The translations under genes and the position numbers were made by a program. 64,000 nt of DNA from Colwellia sp. 1_MG-2023 (GTDB lineage: Bacteria > Pseudomonadota > Gammaproteobacteria > Enterobacterales > Alteromonadaceae), in the NCBI RefSeq assembly GCF_030546755.1, contig NZ_JAUOPE010000008.1:149942-213941 (forward strand), in the 5' to 3' direction. The notes beneath the pieces were generated by a model. It saw only the letters and a list, made by a program, of their open reading frames with translations, made no database searches and had not been told where the DNA came from. Below, piece by piece: positions 7,645 through 17,548 of this stretch (position 1 is its first letter; each line of letters begins with the position of its first letter).

Positions 7645-9423
7645 CTAAATCGCTTTATCAACGCTGGTGCTGACAACTGAATGAATTGACGTTTTACGGG
7701 CACTTTTTCTTAATAACAAACCAATACCAAGTATCACCAAGGCACAGGCTAAAAACACCAAACGTCCCCATAATGGATTAGGGATTAATGTCATCAATAA
7801 CATGCCACTGCCCATAATAACCACCATCAAACCTAACTTATCTCTTTGCTGACAGTCGTAATCATCTTGCTCAGCATCAGCAATTACGGGCGTAATAATG
7901 TCAGTGAAAAACTTATCGGTTTCTTGCTTATGACTATCTTTTTCTTCTTGATAAAAAAATGTCGTTAAACAAAAGAAAGACACCGTTATAAGTAAGTGAC
8001 CTGCAATGGTCAGCATAAGGTTCATGTCAACTGACTCTCGTCGAGTCAGCTCTTCAATACCTATCCAGCTGGCAAAAACTTGTGGCGTTAATATATTCAT
8101 CATAAACCACGAGACAAATAAGCCTAAAATAACGGTGACCCAAGGCGCCCATTGCGGTGTTTTTTTAATGAATAGACCAAAAATTAGCGGGATCAATAAA
8201 GGTACCTGAATCATCGTTGAAACTGACATCATCAGTTCAAATAAACTCAGTTCTTTTAATGACTTAAAAAATAAAGCAAAACCGATTGCCAGAATTCCAC
8301 AAGCAAAACTGACAATTTGGCTAATCTTTAATAACGCCTTATCATCCATGCTTTTTTTGGCGAAAAAAGGCTGATAAATACTTCGAACAAAAATACCGGC
8401 ATTTTTATTTAAGGCAGAATCCATCGAAGACATAGAAGCGGCAAATAAGCCCGCGAGTAGTAAACCTACCGTACCAATTGGCATAGCATTTCGAGTAAAC
8501 ACTAAATACACAGCATCACTAGCCTTGTTACCCAACTCAGGATAAGCAGCGGCTGCGTCTGGATACAAAATTGCCGATGCCCAAGGGGGAATAAACCAAA
8601 TAATACTCCCCACTCCCATTAACACCATGGCAAGTAATGAGGCTTTTCTTGCGTTATCTGAATCTTTCGCGTTTAAAAAACGAAAGGAGTCATTCAAATT
8701 CATGATAGTGATCATTTGCTTAGCAAGAAAAAATACAAAAGTACCAACGAGTAATAAACCGTAATTCATGTCTGGCCCCATGATAAAATCTGTTGGAAAC
8801 TCGTTTATCATTACGGTAGGCCCGCCTACTTTCACTAACGCGATAATCGCACACGCAATTGAAACAACAGCAACCACTAGTGTTTGCACGAAATCAGACG
8901 CAACTACCCCCCACGCTCCTGATAACACAGAAACAAAAAGAACCGTTAAACCAGAAATAATAATGGTGTAACTAATGTCGGTATCAAACACTACGCTACT
9001 AAAAACGCCTAAAGCATTCAGCCAAATGCCGGCATTAATTAAGCTAAAGACAATCAACGCCCATGAAAAAAATTGCTCATTTTGGTGGCCAAAACGTCGA
9101 CGAATACCTTCTGTTGGCGTATCAACTCGCATTTGACGAAAACGATGAGAAAAATAGGCCCAGCCGCAAAAATAAGCAAAGGTGTTTGCGAAAAAAACTA
9201 AACATACCGCAAAACCATCAGTGAATGCTTTACCTGCAGCTCCCGTAAAAGTCCAAGCTGAAAACTGCGCCATAAATGCTGTTGAACCTACCATCCACCA
9301 CAACATTCGCCCACCTCCGCGAAAGTAATCGCTAGTGGATGATTTAGCCATATTTTTAAAGGCGAAACCTATGCCGACTATCAGTAAAAAATAACCAAAA
9401 ATGACAATATATTCATACAACAT
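7645..9423 (-). CDS. Sodium:solute symporter (SSS family)
   Basis: A 592-aa inner-membrane protein with about 13-14 hydrophobic helices. It starts with the SSS pattern YFLLIVGIGFAFKNMAKSS and SDYFRGGGRMLWWMVGST, followed by a sodium-site-like segment (AGLFAASMSSMDSALNKNAG, about residues 325-344). SSS transporters import sugars, sugar acids and other solutes with Na+. Between a Gfo/Idh/MocA oxidoreductase (14-bp gap) and a secreted protein, it most likely imports the sugar acid consumed by this operon. A hydrophilic loop of about 45 aa precedes the last two helices. Confidence 0.9.
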   Translation of the reverse strand: MLYEYIVIFGYFLLIVGIGFAFKNMAKSSTSDYFRGGGRMLWWMVGSTAFMAQFSAWTFTGAAGKAFTDGFAVCLVFFANTFAYFCGWAYFSHRFRQMRVDTPTEGIRRRFGHQNEQFFSWALIVFSLINAGIWLNALGVFSSVVFDTDISYTIIISGLTVLFVSVLSGAWGVVASDFVQTLVVAVVSIACAIIALVKVGGPTVMINEFPTDFIMGPDMNYGLLLVGTFVFFLAKQMITIMNLNDSFRFLNAKDSDNARKASLLAMVLMGVGSIIWFIPPWASAILYPDAAAAYPELGNKASDAVYLVFTRNAMPIGTVGLLLAGLFAASMSSMDSALNKNAGIFVRSIYQPFFAKKSMDDKALLKISQIVSFACGILAIGFALFFKSLKELSLFELMMSVSTMIQVPLLIPLIFGLFIKKTPQWAPWVTVILGLFVSWFMMNILTPQVFASWIGIEELTRRESVDMNLMLTIAGHLLITVSFFCLTTFFYQEEKDSHKQETDKFFTDIITPVIADAEQDDYDCQQRDKLGLMVVIMGSGMLLMTLIPNPLWGRLVFLACALVILGIGLLLRKSARKTSIHSVVSTSVDKAI

Positions 9424-9436
9424 AAAAACAGCCTTG

Positions 9437-10576
9437 TTACGATAAGTGAGTTACATCTTGGTATTTGTCATTTTTTCTAATTATATCAATTAACTGTTGG
9501 TACTGAGCACCTTCTTTGAAGGTTTGATATGGTGCAACAGACTCCCCCTGAATATCTTTTACAAACTCACGTACTAAATAAGCCCAGTTTCTTTCGGTAT
9601 CGCCTTCAACATCTGGTACTGACGCGGCAATATCACTAGGTAAAGGCACTTCTTGCCAGTCTTTATTTTCTCCCCAAAGATAAAGCGGACCACTGCCATA
9701 ATGCCCTTTAATATAAAGCGTTCCTTTACTGCCATAAAAGGCAATATAATCTTCATGAAAACGCGGGTGTAAGCCTCCATGTTTAAACAAAACCGACACT
9801 GGCTTTGCGGCAAATTCACTTTGCAGTTTTGCTAATACCGTATAAGACCATTCAACATTACTCTCCCCCCATTTTAATGACTCATCCGTCAGATCATCCG
9901 GAATAAAATCTCGGCGTTTTTTAAAGTTATGGACGCCTTCAACAATTGGCGCTTTGCCTAAATCGTCCCTTACCTCGCCATTAATCGCTAAAATTTGTTC
10001 ACCGATTACCGACGTTACAATGGAAAGTTTATGAGTGAAGTTATTGTTCAGTCGGCCGCCACCGTCTTCTTTCCTATGTGACCAACCAAACGGAATATCG
10101 CGTTCTAAGTTGAAGTGCGAAATACATTCAACTTCTAATGGCTCACCAATAGCCCCTTCAGCCACTAATCTTTTTGCGTGCAAGACTTCTGGCATATATC
10201 TAAAGCTTGACGCGAATGCTGTTTTCACTGGTTTGGCAAGCGCCAATTGATAAAGCTCTTTAGCCGACTCGCCACATTGAGTTAATGGCTTATCGCTAAA
10301 AACATGGCAGCCAAAGGCTATCGCTTGTTTTATCGGTTCAACATGAGCACCACCTGGCGTGCCAATAGAAACAACATCAGGTTGACACGCTTCTAAGGCT
10401 TGTTGCCAGTTGGTACCGGCATAAGGAATATTCATTTCTTTTGCCACTTGCTTCACTACGCTTTCTGTACGGCCAACAATGCCAACTACTTCAGCATTGG
10501 CTAATCTAAAGGCTTCTGCATGCCCTTGTCCTGCAAACCCAGTTCCATGAATTAATACTTTTACTTTCTTACTCAT
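9437..10576 (-). CDS. Gfo/Idh/MocA-family NAD(P)-dependent oxidoreductase
   Basis: 379 aa. The N-terminal Rossmann fold starts KVLIHGTGFAGQGHAEAF (G-x-G-x-x-G) with the usual EVVGIVGRT after strand 2. DKPLTQCGESAKELY (about 95-109) contains the family's E/D-K-P motif with the catalytic-site lysine. The C-terminal alpha/beta domain is complete. Members oxidise or reduce sugars, inositols and sugar acids; the substrate cannot be read from sequence. It lies between the mannonate dehydratase-family gene and the SSS symporter. Confidence 0.92.
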   Translation of the reverse strand: MSKKVKVLIHGTGFAGQGHAEAFRLANAEVVGIVGRTESVVKQVAKEMNIPYAGTNWQQALEACQPDVVSIGTPGGAHVEPIKQAIAFGCHVFSDKPLTQCGESAKELYQLALAKPVKTAFASSFRYMPEVLHAKRLVAEGAIGEPLEVECISHFNLERDIPFGWSHRKEDGGGRLNNNFTHKLSIVTSVIGEQILAINGEVRDDLGKAPIVEGVHNFKKRRDFIPDDLTDESLKWGESNVEWSYTVLAKLQSEFAAKPVSVLFKHGGLHPRFHEDYIAFYGSKGTLYIKGHYGSGPLYLWGENKDWQEVPLPSDIAASVPDVEGDTERNWAYLVREFVKDIQGESVAPYQTFKEGAQYQQLIDIIRKNDKYQDVTHLS

Positions 10577-10628
10577 TATCTTTCCTAACTAATATAAACT
10601 GAAAAAACCAAGATATTTGAATTTACTC

Positions 10629-11846
10629 TTACCAATTCCACACGGTGCCATCTTCAAGACGACAAACCGGTAAATAGGAGCGTTTATATGGCAACTCTTT
10701 TGCGGCGTCCTCATCAAAATCAACCCCTAACCCGGGCTCATCACTGACCATCGCCATGCCATTTTCAACGGTGACACTATGCTTAAACACTGCTTGAAGT
10801 TGCTCGTTGCCAAAACCAACAAACTCTTGGATACCAAAATTAGGTGCCCAAATATTTAAATGCATATGCGCAGCTAAACAAATAGGCGATAAATCTGGCG
10901 CGCCATGTGGCGCTGTTTTAACATTAAATATAGAAGCAAAGTCTGCGATACGCCTTAACGAGGTAATACCGCCAGCATGAGTTGCTGCCACTCGAATGTA
11001 GTCAATTAATTGCTCTTGAATGAGATCTTTGCAATCCCAAAGCGTGTTATAGGTTTCCCCTATCGCCATTGGTGTTGTGGTGTGTTGGCGGATCACTCGA
11101 TAGTTTTCTTGATTTTCTGCCATCGAAGCATCTTCTAAGAAGAGTAGATTGTATTTTTCTAACATTTTGCCGAGTTTAGCTGACTCTATAGGCGTTAAAC
11201 GACTATGAACATCGTGCACTAACTGCACTTCATCACCTAATCGAGCTCTCGCTTGTTTAAATAATTCATCAATCATTTGAAAGTATTTGGCTGTTGACCA
11301 GTCTTCTTCAGGAGGTAATGGTCGATTGCCTTGCAACTCAAAATAATCTTTTTTATCACCTAACACGCCATAAGTAACTTTTAAACCCGGTATAGCAGAT
11401 TGAAGTCGTATTGCTTTAAACCCTTGGCTGATTAACGCTTCGGCTTTATCTAAAGTATCGGTAATGCTCTCGCCATTAGCATGAGCATATAAAGTAACGC
11501 CTTTGCGACTTTTCCCACCCAGTAATTGATAAACAGGCAATCCGGCGACTTTGCCTTTAATATCCCATAACGCCATGTCTATTGCTGCTATTGCCGCCAT
11601 ATTAATCGGCCCTTTTCGCCAATACACGCCACGATACAAGTATTGCCAAATATCTTCAATATCGTGTGGATTTCGGCCAATAAGACAAGGCGCAACATGC
11701 TCTTGCAAGAAAGCAACTACCGCCATTTCACGCCCATTTACGGTAGCATCACCTAAGCCAAAAATACCGGTATCTGTTATCACTTTTACCGTGACAAAGT
11801 TTCTTCCCGGGCTACACACAAATACCTTTATATCTTTAATGAACAC
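10629..11846 (-). CDS. Mannonate dehydratase-family enolase-superfamily enzyme (ManD/RspA)
   Basis: A 405-aa member of the ManD subgroup (mandelate racemase group of the enolase superfamily), which dehydrates D-mannonate or D-gluconate to 2-keto-3-deoxygluconate. Visible hallmarks are VYWRKGPINMAAIAAIDMAL, LYAHANGES, HDVHSRL and IGETYN (Mg2+ ligands), and the active-site loop THAGGITSLRRIADFAS with PHGAPDLSP. The start codon is GTG (11844-11846) with GAGGCG upstream. It is first in the minus-strand operon and divergent from a LacI-type gene; the shared 156-bp region has a tandem operator. Members vary greatly in catalytic efficiency, so mannonate is only the likeliest substrate. Confidence 0.9.
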   Translation of the reverse strand: MFIKDIKVFVCSPGRNFVTVKVITDTGIFGLGDATVNGREMAVVAFLQEHVAPCLIGRNPHDIEDIWQYLYRGVYWRKGPINMAAIAAIDMALWDIKGKVAGLPVYQLLGGKSRKGVTLYAHANGESITDTLDKAEALISQGFKAIRLQSAIPGLKVTYGVLGDKKDYFELQGNRPLPPEEDWSTAKYFQMIDELFKQARARLGDEVQLVHDVHSRLTPIESAKLGKMLEKYNLLFLEDASMAENQENYRVIRQHTTTPMAIGETYNTLWDCKDLIQEQLIDYIRVAATHAGGITSLRRIADFASIFNVKTAPHGAPDLSPICLAAHMHLNIWAPNFGIQEFVGFGNEQLQAVFKHSVTVENGMAMVSDEPGLGVDFDEDAAKELPYKRSYLPVCRLEDGTVWNW

Positions 11847-11900
11847 CTGTTCGCCTCACTATCTATTACCCTTATCCAATGGTTTTAACAGTAAACATCT

Positions 11901-11940
11901 AATCAACTAAATCGATTTACTAAACCGGTTTAGTTGATTA
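11901..11940. promoter_or_regulatory. Tandem LacI-type operator in divergent promoter
   Basis: Two 14-bp LacI-like half-palindromic boxes overlap by one base: CTAAATCGATTTAC (11907-11920, one base from perfect) and CTAAACCGGTTTAG (11920-11933, perfect). They are embedded in a larger 40-bp palindrome whose outer arms are AATCAACTAAA and TTTAGTTGATT. LacI/GalR operators typically carry a central CpG, as both boxes do. The site lies between the divergent mannonate dehydratase-family operon and the LacI-type regulator and probably controls both. Confidence 0.8.
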
Positions 11941-12002
11941 ATTTAACACAACAATGCATCATGTCAACCTGAGTTTGCTTTTTACCAATAGAACAACCCC
12001 GA

Positions 12003-13013
12003 ATGCCAAAAATTAAAATAATTGATGTTGCACAATGCGCAGGCGTATCAAAAAGTACGGTATCTCAATACCTTAATGGCCGTTTTGATTACATGTCGAA
12101 GAAAACCAAAGAGAAAATTAAAGCGGCGGTAGATGAGCTAAATTACATTCCAAACCCAATTGCTCGTAGTCTTAAAACCGATAAAACCAAAACCATTGGC
12201 GTAATTGTTAGAGATATTACGGGTTCTTACACAGGTAAAGCGATTAGAGGCATCGACGATTTTTGCAAGCAACATGAATATAACGCCATTATTTACAACA
12301 GTGACTTTGATCCTGACGTTGAAGCTAAAGCGTTATATGCCCTAAGCCAACTACGTGTAGACGGTATTATTATTGCGTCATCAGGTAACAACCCAACAAT
12401 CATTGCTGAATTAGAAGAGAAAGCCTTACCAATTGTGCATTTTCAACTTGAGCACGATAATCAAGCAAAAAACATTATTTTATCTGATTATAAACAAGCA
12501 TCATTTACTGCAACCAAATACTTAATTGAATTAGGTCATAAAAACATTTGCTTTGTCACTCAAGACTTTACTGAAGTACATTCGAGAAATGAACGCTATC
12601 AAGGCTATGCTGATGCATTAAAAATGTATAATATCCCCTTAAATAATGACATGTTACTTTATTGGGATAGAACAAAAGGCTTTCATCAATCCCCATTGAA
12701 TTTACTGAGTAGTACTGCACCACCAACGGCATTTTTTACCCAACATTTGGCCGTCACCACTCAATTGCTAACGGTATTAAATAATGCCAATGTAGCGATA
12801 CCTGAAGATGTTTCAATATTAGGCTTTGATGATGTTCCTATGGCTGAGTTTTTTAAGGTACCTATCACTGTCGTTAAACAAGAACCTTATACTATTGGCA
12901 ATAAAGCGGCTGAGTTACTGCTTAGTATGATCAATAATAAACAACAAGCACCACAAAAAATAACCATTCCTTGCCAGTTAGTTGAAAGATTGTCTTGTAA
13001 AAAAATACACTAA
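12003..13013 (+). CDS. LacI-family transcriptional regulator
   Basis: A 336-aa repressor. The helix-turn-helix covers residues 4-25 (IIDVAQCAGVSKSTVSQYLN), followed by the hinge helix NPIARSLKTDKTKTIGVIV. A type-1 periplasmic-binding-like sensor domain comes next, ending with VSILGFDDVPMAEFFKVPIT. It is transcribed away from the sugar-acid operon and faces a tandem palindrome in the shared promoter, so it is most likely the local repressor that responds to the imported sugar acid or a derivative. Confidence 0.94.
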   Translation: MPKIKIIDVAQCAGVSKSTVSQYLNGRFDYMSKKTKEKIKAAVDELNYIPNPIARSLKTDKTKTIGVIVRDITGSYTGKAIRGIDDFCKQHEYNAIIYNSDFDPDVEAKALYALSQLRVDGIIIASSGNNPTIIAELEEKALPIVHFQLEHDNQAKNIILSDYKQASFTATKYLIELGHKNICFVTQDFTEVHSRNERYQGYADALKMYNIPLNNDMLLYWDRTKGFHQSPLNLLSSTAPPTAFFTQHLAVTTQLLTVLNNANVAIPEDVSILGFDDVPMAEFFKVPITVVKQEPYTIGNKAAELLLSMINNKQQAPQKITIPCQLVERLSCKKIH

Positions 13014-13084
13014 AATTAATGCAAGATGAGAAAACGCTACATAAATATAATAAAATAAATAACCGATAAATCTGCGAGAAAGAG

Positions 13085-14458
13085 CTATTTTTTCATTAAT
13101 TTTAACGTTTTATAAAACGGGATAAACTTTATTAACTCTTCGATCACTAGCAATGAAAATGCCCAATACAGAGGAAGTTGGTAATATAAAATCATCATTG
13201 AACATGCTGGCAACACAATAAACCATTGAGTAACAAAATGAATTTTTAATACGGTTAAACTTTTACCTAACGCCCTTAATACATTACCCGCTAAAGCGTT
13301 ATAAGTTTTTACTATCGGTAAAAATATATATAAGGGCGCAATGCTCGACAAAGCGATATAGGTTTCGCTTGCGATATTCGGATAAATAAAATGAATGGAC
13401 AAGCTCAACAAGTAAAAGCCTAGTGCCGTAATGACCGCCCCTATCATCGCTATCGCCACACTACTGATGATCATGTATTTTATTTGATAGGTTTGGTTTT
13501 TCCCGATTGCTTGGCTAATGCATATCGCTGATGCATGCGCCCATGAATTAACAAATTGAGCACCAATGCGAATCCAAGGAAATATTAAAGTCACCGCAGC
13601 ATAGGAATAAATACTTAACTGTGAAAACAACAGTAAATACACTGTGGCACCTACCGCTAAAATAATATAATTTGCGGCAATGGGATAAATTTCAATAAAA
13701 TGACGTTTACATTCGGTAATAAACAGCGATAGTTGACGGTTAATTGTAAGTTTGACTTGACCGTGAATTTGCCACAATAAATAAGCACAACGTAAACAAA
13801 CCGCTATTAAACTTCCATAAGCGGCTCCCGCTAGACCTTTACCTTGAAAACTTAATTCACTCAAATTAAATAGTGAAAACAATGTAATATCGGGAAATTG
13901 CCAGCCAAAGACCAGTAAATAACTGATCAGGGCATTGATCGGCAATTCAAAAAGATATCCTTTTAAGGGGATATGAGACTTACCCGTACCATTGAAAAAA
14001 GCGGTACAAACTTGCGTGCTCGCAGTGACTAGCACCATATATTGACTAATAGAAAGATAAATTAGCGCTTGCTCTGCTAGCTTTTTATCTTGACTAAGCC
14101 AAGCAATTACCCCCTCACTGAAAGTTGCTAAACCTATAAAAAAGATAATGGCGGAAATAACGTTTATCGCTAACCCAGAATAAAAGGCCAACGACAAGGC
14201 ATATTGACTTTTAGCGCCAAAAGCACGACCAACCACTAACTGCGTACCGTTAGATAATGCGAATTGAATTCCCAAAATAAAAGCGATTAATGTTGATGCT
14301 ATCCCCATCCCTGCCAGAGCAACTTCGCCTAATGGCGCTACAATCAATGTATCAACCATCAACATTGATTGCATAAGCAAACCATTTAAAGCAATTGGCC
14401 AAGCAATGGACGCGTTCTTTTTAACAAAGGGGTTTAAGAAAAGATGACTTTTTATCAA
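13085..14458 (-). CDS. MATE-family efflux transporter
   Basis: A 457-aa protein with 12 hydrophobic segments in two repeats, the MATE layout. The first repeat opens with ASIAWPIALNGLLMQSMLMVD and continues with ALAGMGIASTL and the typical NGTQLVVGRAFGAK. MATE proteins export cationic drugs or metabolites using Na+ or H+. The start codon appears to be TTG at 14456-14458, supported by GAGG about eight bases upstream; no in-frame ATG fits the N-terminal helix. The gene is monocistronic and divergent from mutS across a 383-bp gap. Confidence 0.9.
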   Translation of the reverse strand: MIKSHLFLNPFVKKNASIAWPIALNGLLMQSMLMVDTLIVAPLGEVALAGMGIASTLIAFILGIQFALSNGTQLVVGRAFGAKSQYALSLAFYSGLAINVISAIIFFIGLATFSEGVIAWLSQDKKLAEQALIYLSISQYMVLVTASTQVCTAFFNGTGKSHIPLKGYLFELPINALISYLLVFGWQFPDITLFSLFNLSELSFQGKGLAGAAYGSLIAVCLRCAYLLWQIHGQVKLTINRQLSLFITECKRHFIEIYPIAANYIILAVGATVYLLLFSQLSIYSYAAVTLIFPWIRIGAQFVNSWAHASAICISQAIGKNQTYQIKYMIISSVAIAMIGAVITALGFYLLSLSIHFIYPNIASETYIALSSIAPLYIFLPIVKTYNALAGNVLRALGKSLTVLKIHFVTQWFIVLPACSMMILYYQLPLYWAFSLLVIEELIKFIPFYKTLKLMKK

Positions 14459-14841
14459 ACAGTAACCTCAAATTTATATTTTCTAGAGCAAGCTTAACGT
14501 GAATACCGACAAATTAAATTCAGGCGCTTTTGTGAAAAAGATACCGTTACCTTTAACGTTTTTTGAAAGTAATTTATTTTGCTATTAGTACCGATTGCCA
14601 TAGCAGAAATATTTTTATATCAGTATCATTAAGGTACTTTGAGTTTATCTCTGTTACACAGGTTTATTTTCAGCAATAATTTACAACAACAATTTATAAA
14701 AACAATAAGTAAAAACTAAAAATCGCCGTTAATGCCTTACCTTAACGAAAAATCGAGTATTACCGAAAGTTTAATTTTCACTATCATATACGACGTTAAT
14801 TTGAGTCATTCAAATTTTAAATAGAAAAGCATAATAAAAAC
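14459..14841. other. Intergenic region between MATE gene and mutS
   Basis: A 383-bp AT-rich gap between divergent genes, presumably holding both promoters. I see no open reading frame, strong palindrome or recognisable RNA in it. Confidence 0.6.
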
Positions 14842-17394
14842 ATGACAGATTTATCACAACACACCCCTATGATGCGCCAATACTTAACCATAAAAGCGGA
14901 ATTCCCAAATATTCTCGTTTTTTATCGTATGGGTGATTTTTATGAATTATTTTTTGATGATGCAAAAAAAGCGGCTGATTTATTAGATATCTCGCTGACA
15001 GCTCGCGGCAAAACAGGTGGTAATGCAATTCCTATGGCCGGTGTGCCGTACCATGCTGTCGAAAATTATTTAGCAAAATTAGTACAATTAGGAGAATCTG
15101 TTGCGATATGTGAGCAAATAGGCGACCCCGCCACCAGTAAAGGGCCTGTTGAACGAAAAGTAATGCGAATTGTGACACCGGGCACCGTCAGTGATGAAGC
15201 GCTATTAACCGATAAACAAGATAACTTATTAGTGTCAATTTACGAAAATAATAATGGTTTTGGCTTAGCTTATCTTGATATGACCAGTGGTCGATTTGTC
15301 GTTTGCCAACCAACAACTCGTGAACAGCTTCAAGCAGAATTACAGCGACTTTCTCCAGCAGAACTTTTATACCCAGAAACTTTTGATGCCTACTCTGTGA
15401 TTGAACATATGAAAGGCTTGCGTCGCCGTCCCGATTGGGAGTTTGATTTACAAACGGCTCACACCCTATTAAATAAACAATTTGGTACAAAAGAACTTTC
15501 GGGCTTTGGTATCGATGATAAGCATATTGGTTTATGTGCTGCCGGCTGTTTATTGCAATATGTTCAAGATGCACAACGTAGTGCGTTGCCACATATTCGC
15601 TCTATTCTTGCTGAATCGGCTCAATCTGGTGTGATATTAGATGCGGCAACTAGACGAAATTTAGAATTAACGCAAAACTTACAGGGAAGTAGTGAGAATA
15701 CCTTAGCGGCTATTCTAGATAAATCCGCCACTGCCATGGGCTCTCGATTACTTAAACGATGGTTGCATTTTCCGTTGCGTGATATAAACGCGTTAACCGC
15801 TCGGCAAAATGCAATTGCTGAAATTTTATCTCGCGATATGCAAGCAGACCTATATCAACAATTAAAACAAATTGGCGATATTGAAAGGATTGTCGCTCGT
15901 ATTGCGTTACGTTCAGCACGCCCTAGAGATTTTGCCCGATTAAGAAATGCTTTATTTCAATTACCACATCTACAAACTCTTATACAAAGCAACGATAACC
16001 AACACTTAGCAACATTAGCTAAGCATACTATGCCAATTGATATACTGGCAGAATTACTAGAAGCAGCCATTGTTGAAAACCCACCGGTGCTTATTCGAGA
16101 TGGCGGCGTTATTGCAAAAGGTTATCATGGCGAGCTTGATACGCTTCGTGACTTAAGTGATGGAGCGACCGAATTTTTAGCTCAACTAGAAGCCCGCGAA
16201 AAAGAAAGAACTGGCATTCAAACGTTAAAAGTTGGCTATAACAAAGTTCATGGTTTTTACATTGAAATTAGCCGAAGTAGCTCTCATCAAGTACCTGATG
16301 ACTATATTCGTCGACAAACGTTAAAAAATAACGAACGCTTTATAACGAATGAGTTAAAGCAACATGAAGAAAAAGTATTAACGGCACAAAGTAAATTTTT
16401 AGCACTTGAAAAGCGCCTTTATGATGAACTATTTAATCAAGTGCTCCCTCATTTAGAAAAGCTACAAAATCTCGCTCAATCAATCGCACAATTAGATGTG
16501 TTAAATACCTTTGCAGAGCGCGCTGAAGCCCTTAATTATGTAAAACCAGAATTGGTATTAGAAAGTGGCATAGATATCGAAGCTGGTCGACATCCTGTAG
16601 TAGAACAAATGACAGAAGATGCCTTTATCGCTAACCCTGTCGTTTTAACCGAACAGCGAAAAATGTTAATTATCACCGGGCCAAATATGGGGGGTAAATC
16701 CACTTATATGCGACAAACGGCATTAATAGTTTTACTGGCTCACATTGGCTGTTATGTACCGGCAAGTGCTGCAAAAATTGGCTTAGTAGATAGAATATTT
16801 ACCCGAATCGGTGCTTCTGATGATCTTGCTAGTGGCCGATCAACCTTTATGGTTGAAATGACCGAAACCGCCAATATTTTACATAATGCTACCAATCAAA
16901 GTTTAGTGTTATTAGATGAAATTGGTCGAGGTACAAGCACATACGATGGACTTTCTTTAGCCTGGGCATGTGCAGAAATGCTCGCGTTAAAAATCAAAGC
17001 ATTTACGCTTTTTGCAAGTCATTATTTTGAACTAACTTTATTAGCTGAACAAATAGATAGTTTAGCTAATGTTCACTTAGACGCCTTAGAGCATGGCGAA
17101 AAAATTATTTTCATGCATGCGGTGCAAGAAGGGGCAGCAAGTAAAAGCTTTGGTTTACAAGTAGCGCAGTTAGCCGGGGTGCCTCGAGCGGTTATACAAC
17201 GAGCAAAACAACGTTTAGCCGAGCTTGAAAATCAACAAGCGCCATCAATTGCGCCTGCTGAACAAGCTTTTGAACAATTGGCATTAATAGATAACAATCA
17301 TCCAATTATTAATGATTTACAAGCAATTGATGTCAATGAGTTAAGCCCTAAACAAGCACTTGATCTACTTTTTCAACTCAAAGAAAAACTATAA
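14842..17394 (+). CDS. mutS: DNA mismatch repair protein MutS
   Basis: An 850-aa protein that recognises mismatches and starts methyl-directed repair with MutL. The mismatch-probing F-Y-E motif is at residues 33-35 ([14 protein letters not shown]). The ATPase has Walker [10 protein letters not shown] (about 614-622), the signature segment [13 protein letters not shown] and Walker [16 protein letters not shown]. The C-terminal beta-clamp/tetramer region is present, and length matches E. coli MutS (853 aa). It is convergent with rpoS, but a 6.1-kb transposon now separates them and has split the terminator that followed mutS. Confidence 0.98.
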   Translation: MTDLSQHTPMMRQYLTIKAEFPNILVFYRMGDFYELFFDDAKKAADLLDISLTARGKTGGNAIPMAGVPYHAVENYLAKLVQLGESVAICEQIGDPATSKGPVERKVMRIVTPGTVSDEALLTDKQDNLLVSIYENNNGFGLAYLDMTSGRFVVCQPTTREQLQAELQRLSPAELLYPETFDAYSVIEHMKGLRRRPDWEFDLQTAHTLLNKQFGTKELSGFGIDDKHIGLCAAGCLLQYVQDAQRSALPHIRSILAESAQSGVILDAATRRNLELTQNLQGSSENTLAAILDKSATAMGSRLLKRWLHFPLRDINALTARQNAIAEILSRDMQADLYQQLKQIGDIERIVARIALRSARPRDFARLRNALFQLPHLQTLIQSNDNQHLATLAKHTMPIDILAELLEAAIVENPPVLIRDGGVIAKGYHGELDTLRDLSDGATEFLAQLEAREKERTGIQTLKVGYNKVHGFYIEISRSSSHQVPDDYIRRQTLKNNERFITNELKQHEEKVLTAQSKFLALEKRLYDELFNQVLPHLEKLQNLAQSIAQLDVLNTFAERAEALNYVKPELVLESGIDIEAGRHPVVEQMTEDAFIANPVVLTEQRKMLIITGPNMGGKSTYMRQTALIVLLAHIGCYVPASAAKIGLVDRIFTRIGASDDLASGRSTFMVEMTETANILHNATNQSLVLLDEIGRGTSTYDGLSLAWACAEMLALKIKAFTLFASHYFELTLLAEQIDSLANVHLDALEHGEKIIFMHAVQEGAASKSFGLQVAQLAGVPRAVIQRAKQRLAELENQQAPSIAPAEQAFEQLALIDNNHPIINDLQAIDVNELSPKQALDLLFQLKEKL

Positions 17395-17422
17395 CGTTTG
17401 AAGCAACAAACTAACGACCAAA

Positions 17423-17436
17423 AAAACCAGCGCAAG
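17423..17436 (+). terminator. Left half of split mutS/rpoS bidirectional terminator
   Basis: AAAACCAGC (17423-17431) and loop GCAAG (17432-17436) are one arm and the loop of a hairpin whose other arm, GCTGGTTTT, lies 6.1 kb away at 23577-23585. Removing the element and one copy of the duplicated bases restores a 9-bp stem, a 5-base loop and a TTTTCTATTTTT tail. It would be a rho-independent terminator for mutS and, on the other strand, for rpoS. Confidence 0.85.
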
Positions 17437-17465
17437 GCCAAGCTGATACGGATATGTGGATCTAA
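17437..17465 (+). repeat. Left terminal inverted repeat of the transposon
   Basis: Starts GCCAAGCTGATACGGA and ends GTGGATCTAA. It pairs with 23543-23571 with one mismatch in 29. Confidence 0.92.
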
Positions 17466-17495
17466 TATAGATTGCTTTATAGTTTTGGCAAAACA

Positions 17496-17526
17496 AAGCC
17501 CACTTTTCTAAGGTGGGCTTTTTAGT
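17496..17526. terminator. Rho-independent terminator inside the left transposon end
   Basis: AAGCCCAC (17496-17503) and GTGGGCTT (17513-17520) form a perfect 8-bp stem followed by a T-run on the plus strand. The opposite strand ends TTTGTTTTG. It lies 22 bp after the stop of the NTPase gene and can also stop mutS read-through, replacing the terminator the insertion destroyed. Confidence 0.85.
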
Positions 17527-17548
17527 ATTATTACAACAAAGATCTTAA

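Noticed and set aside
15188..15592. 134-aa minus-strand ORF inside mutS
   Set aside because: It is antisense to a conserved part of mutS and has no recognisable features.
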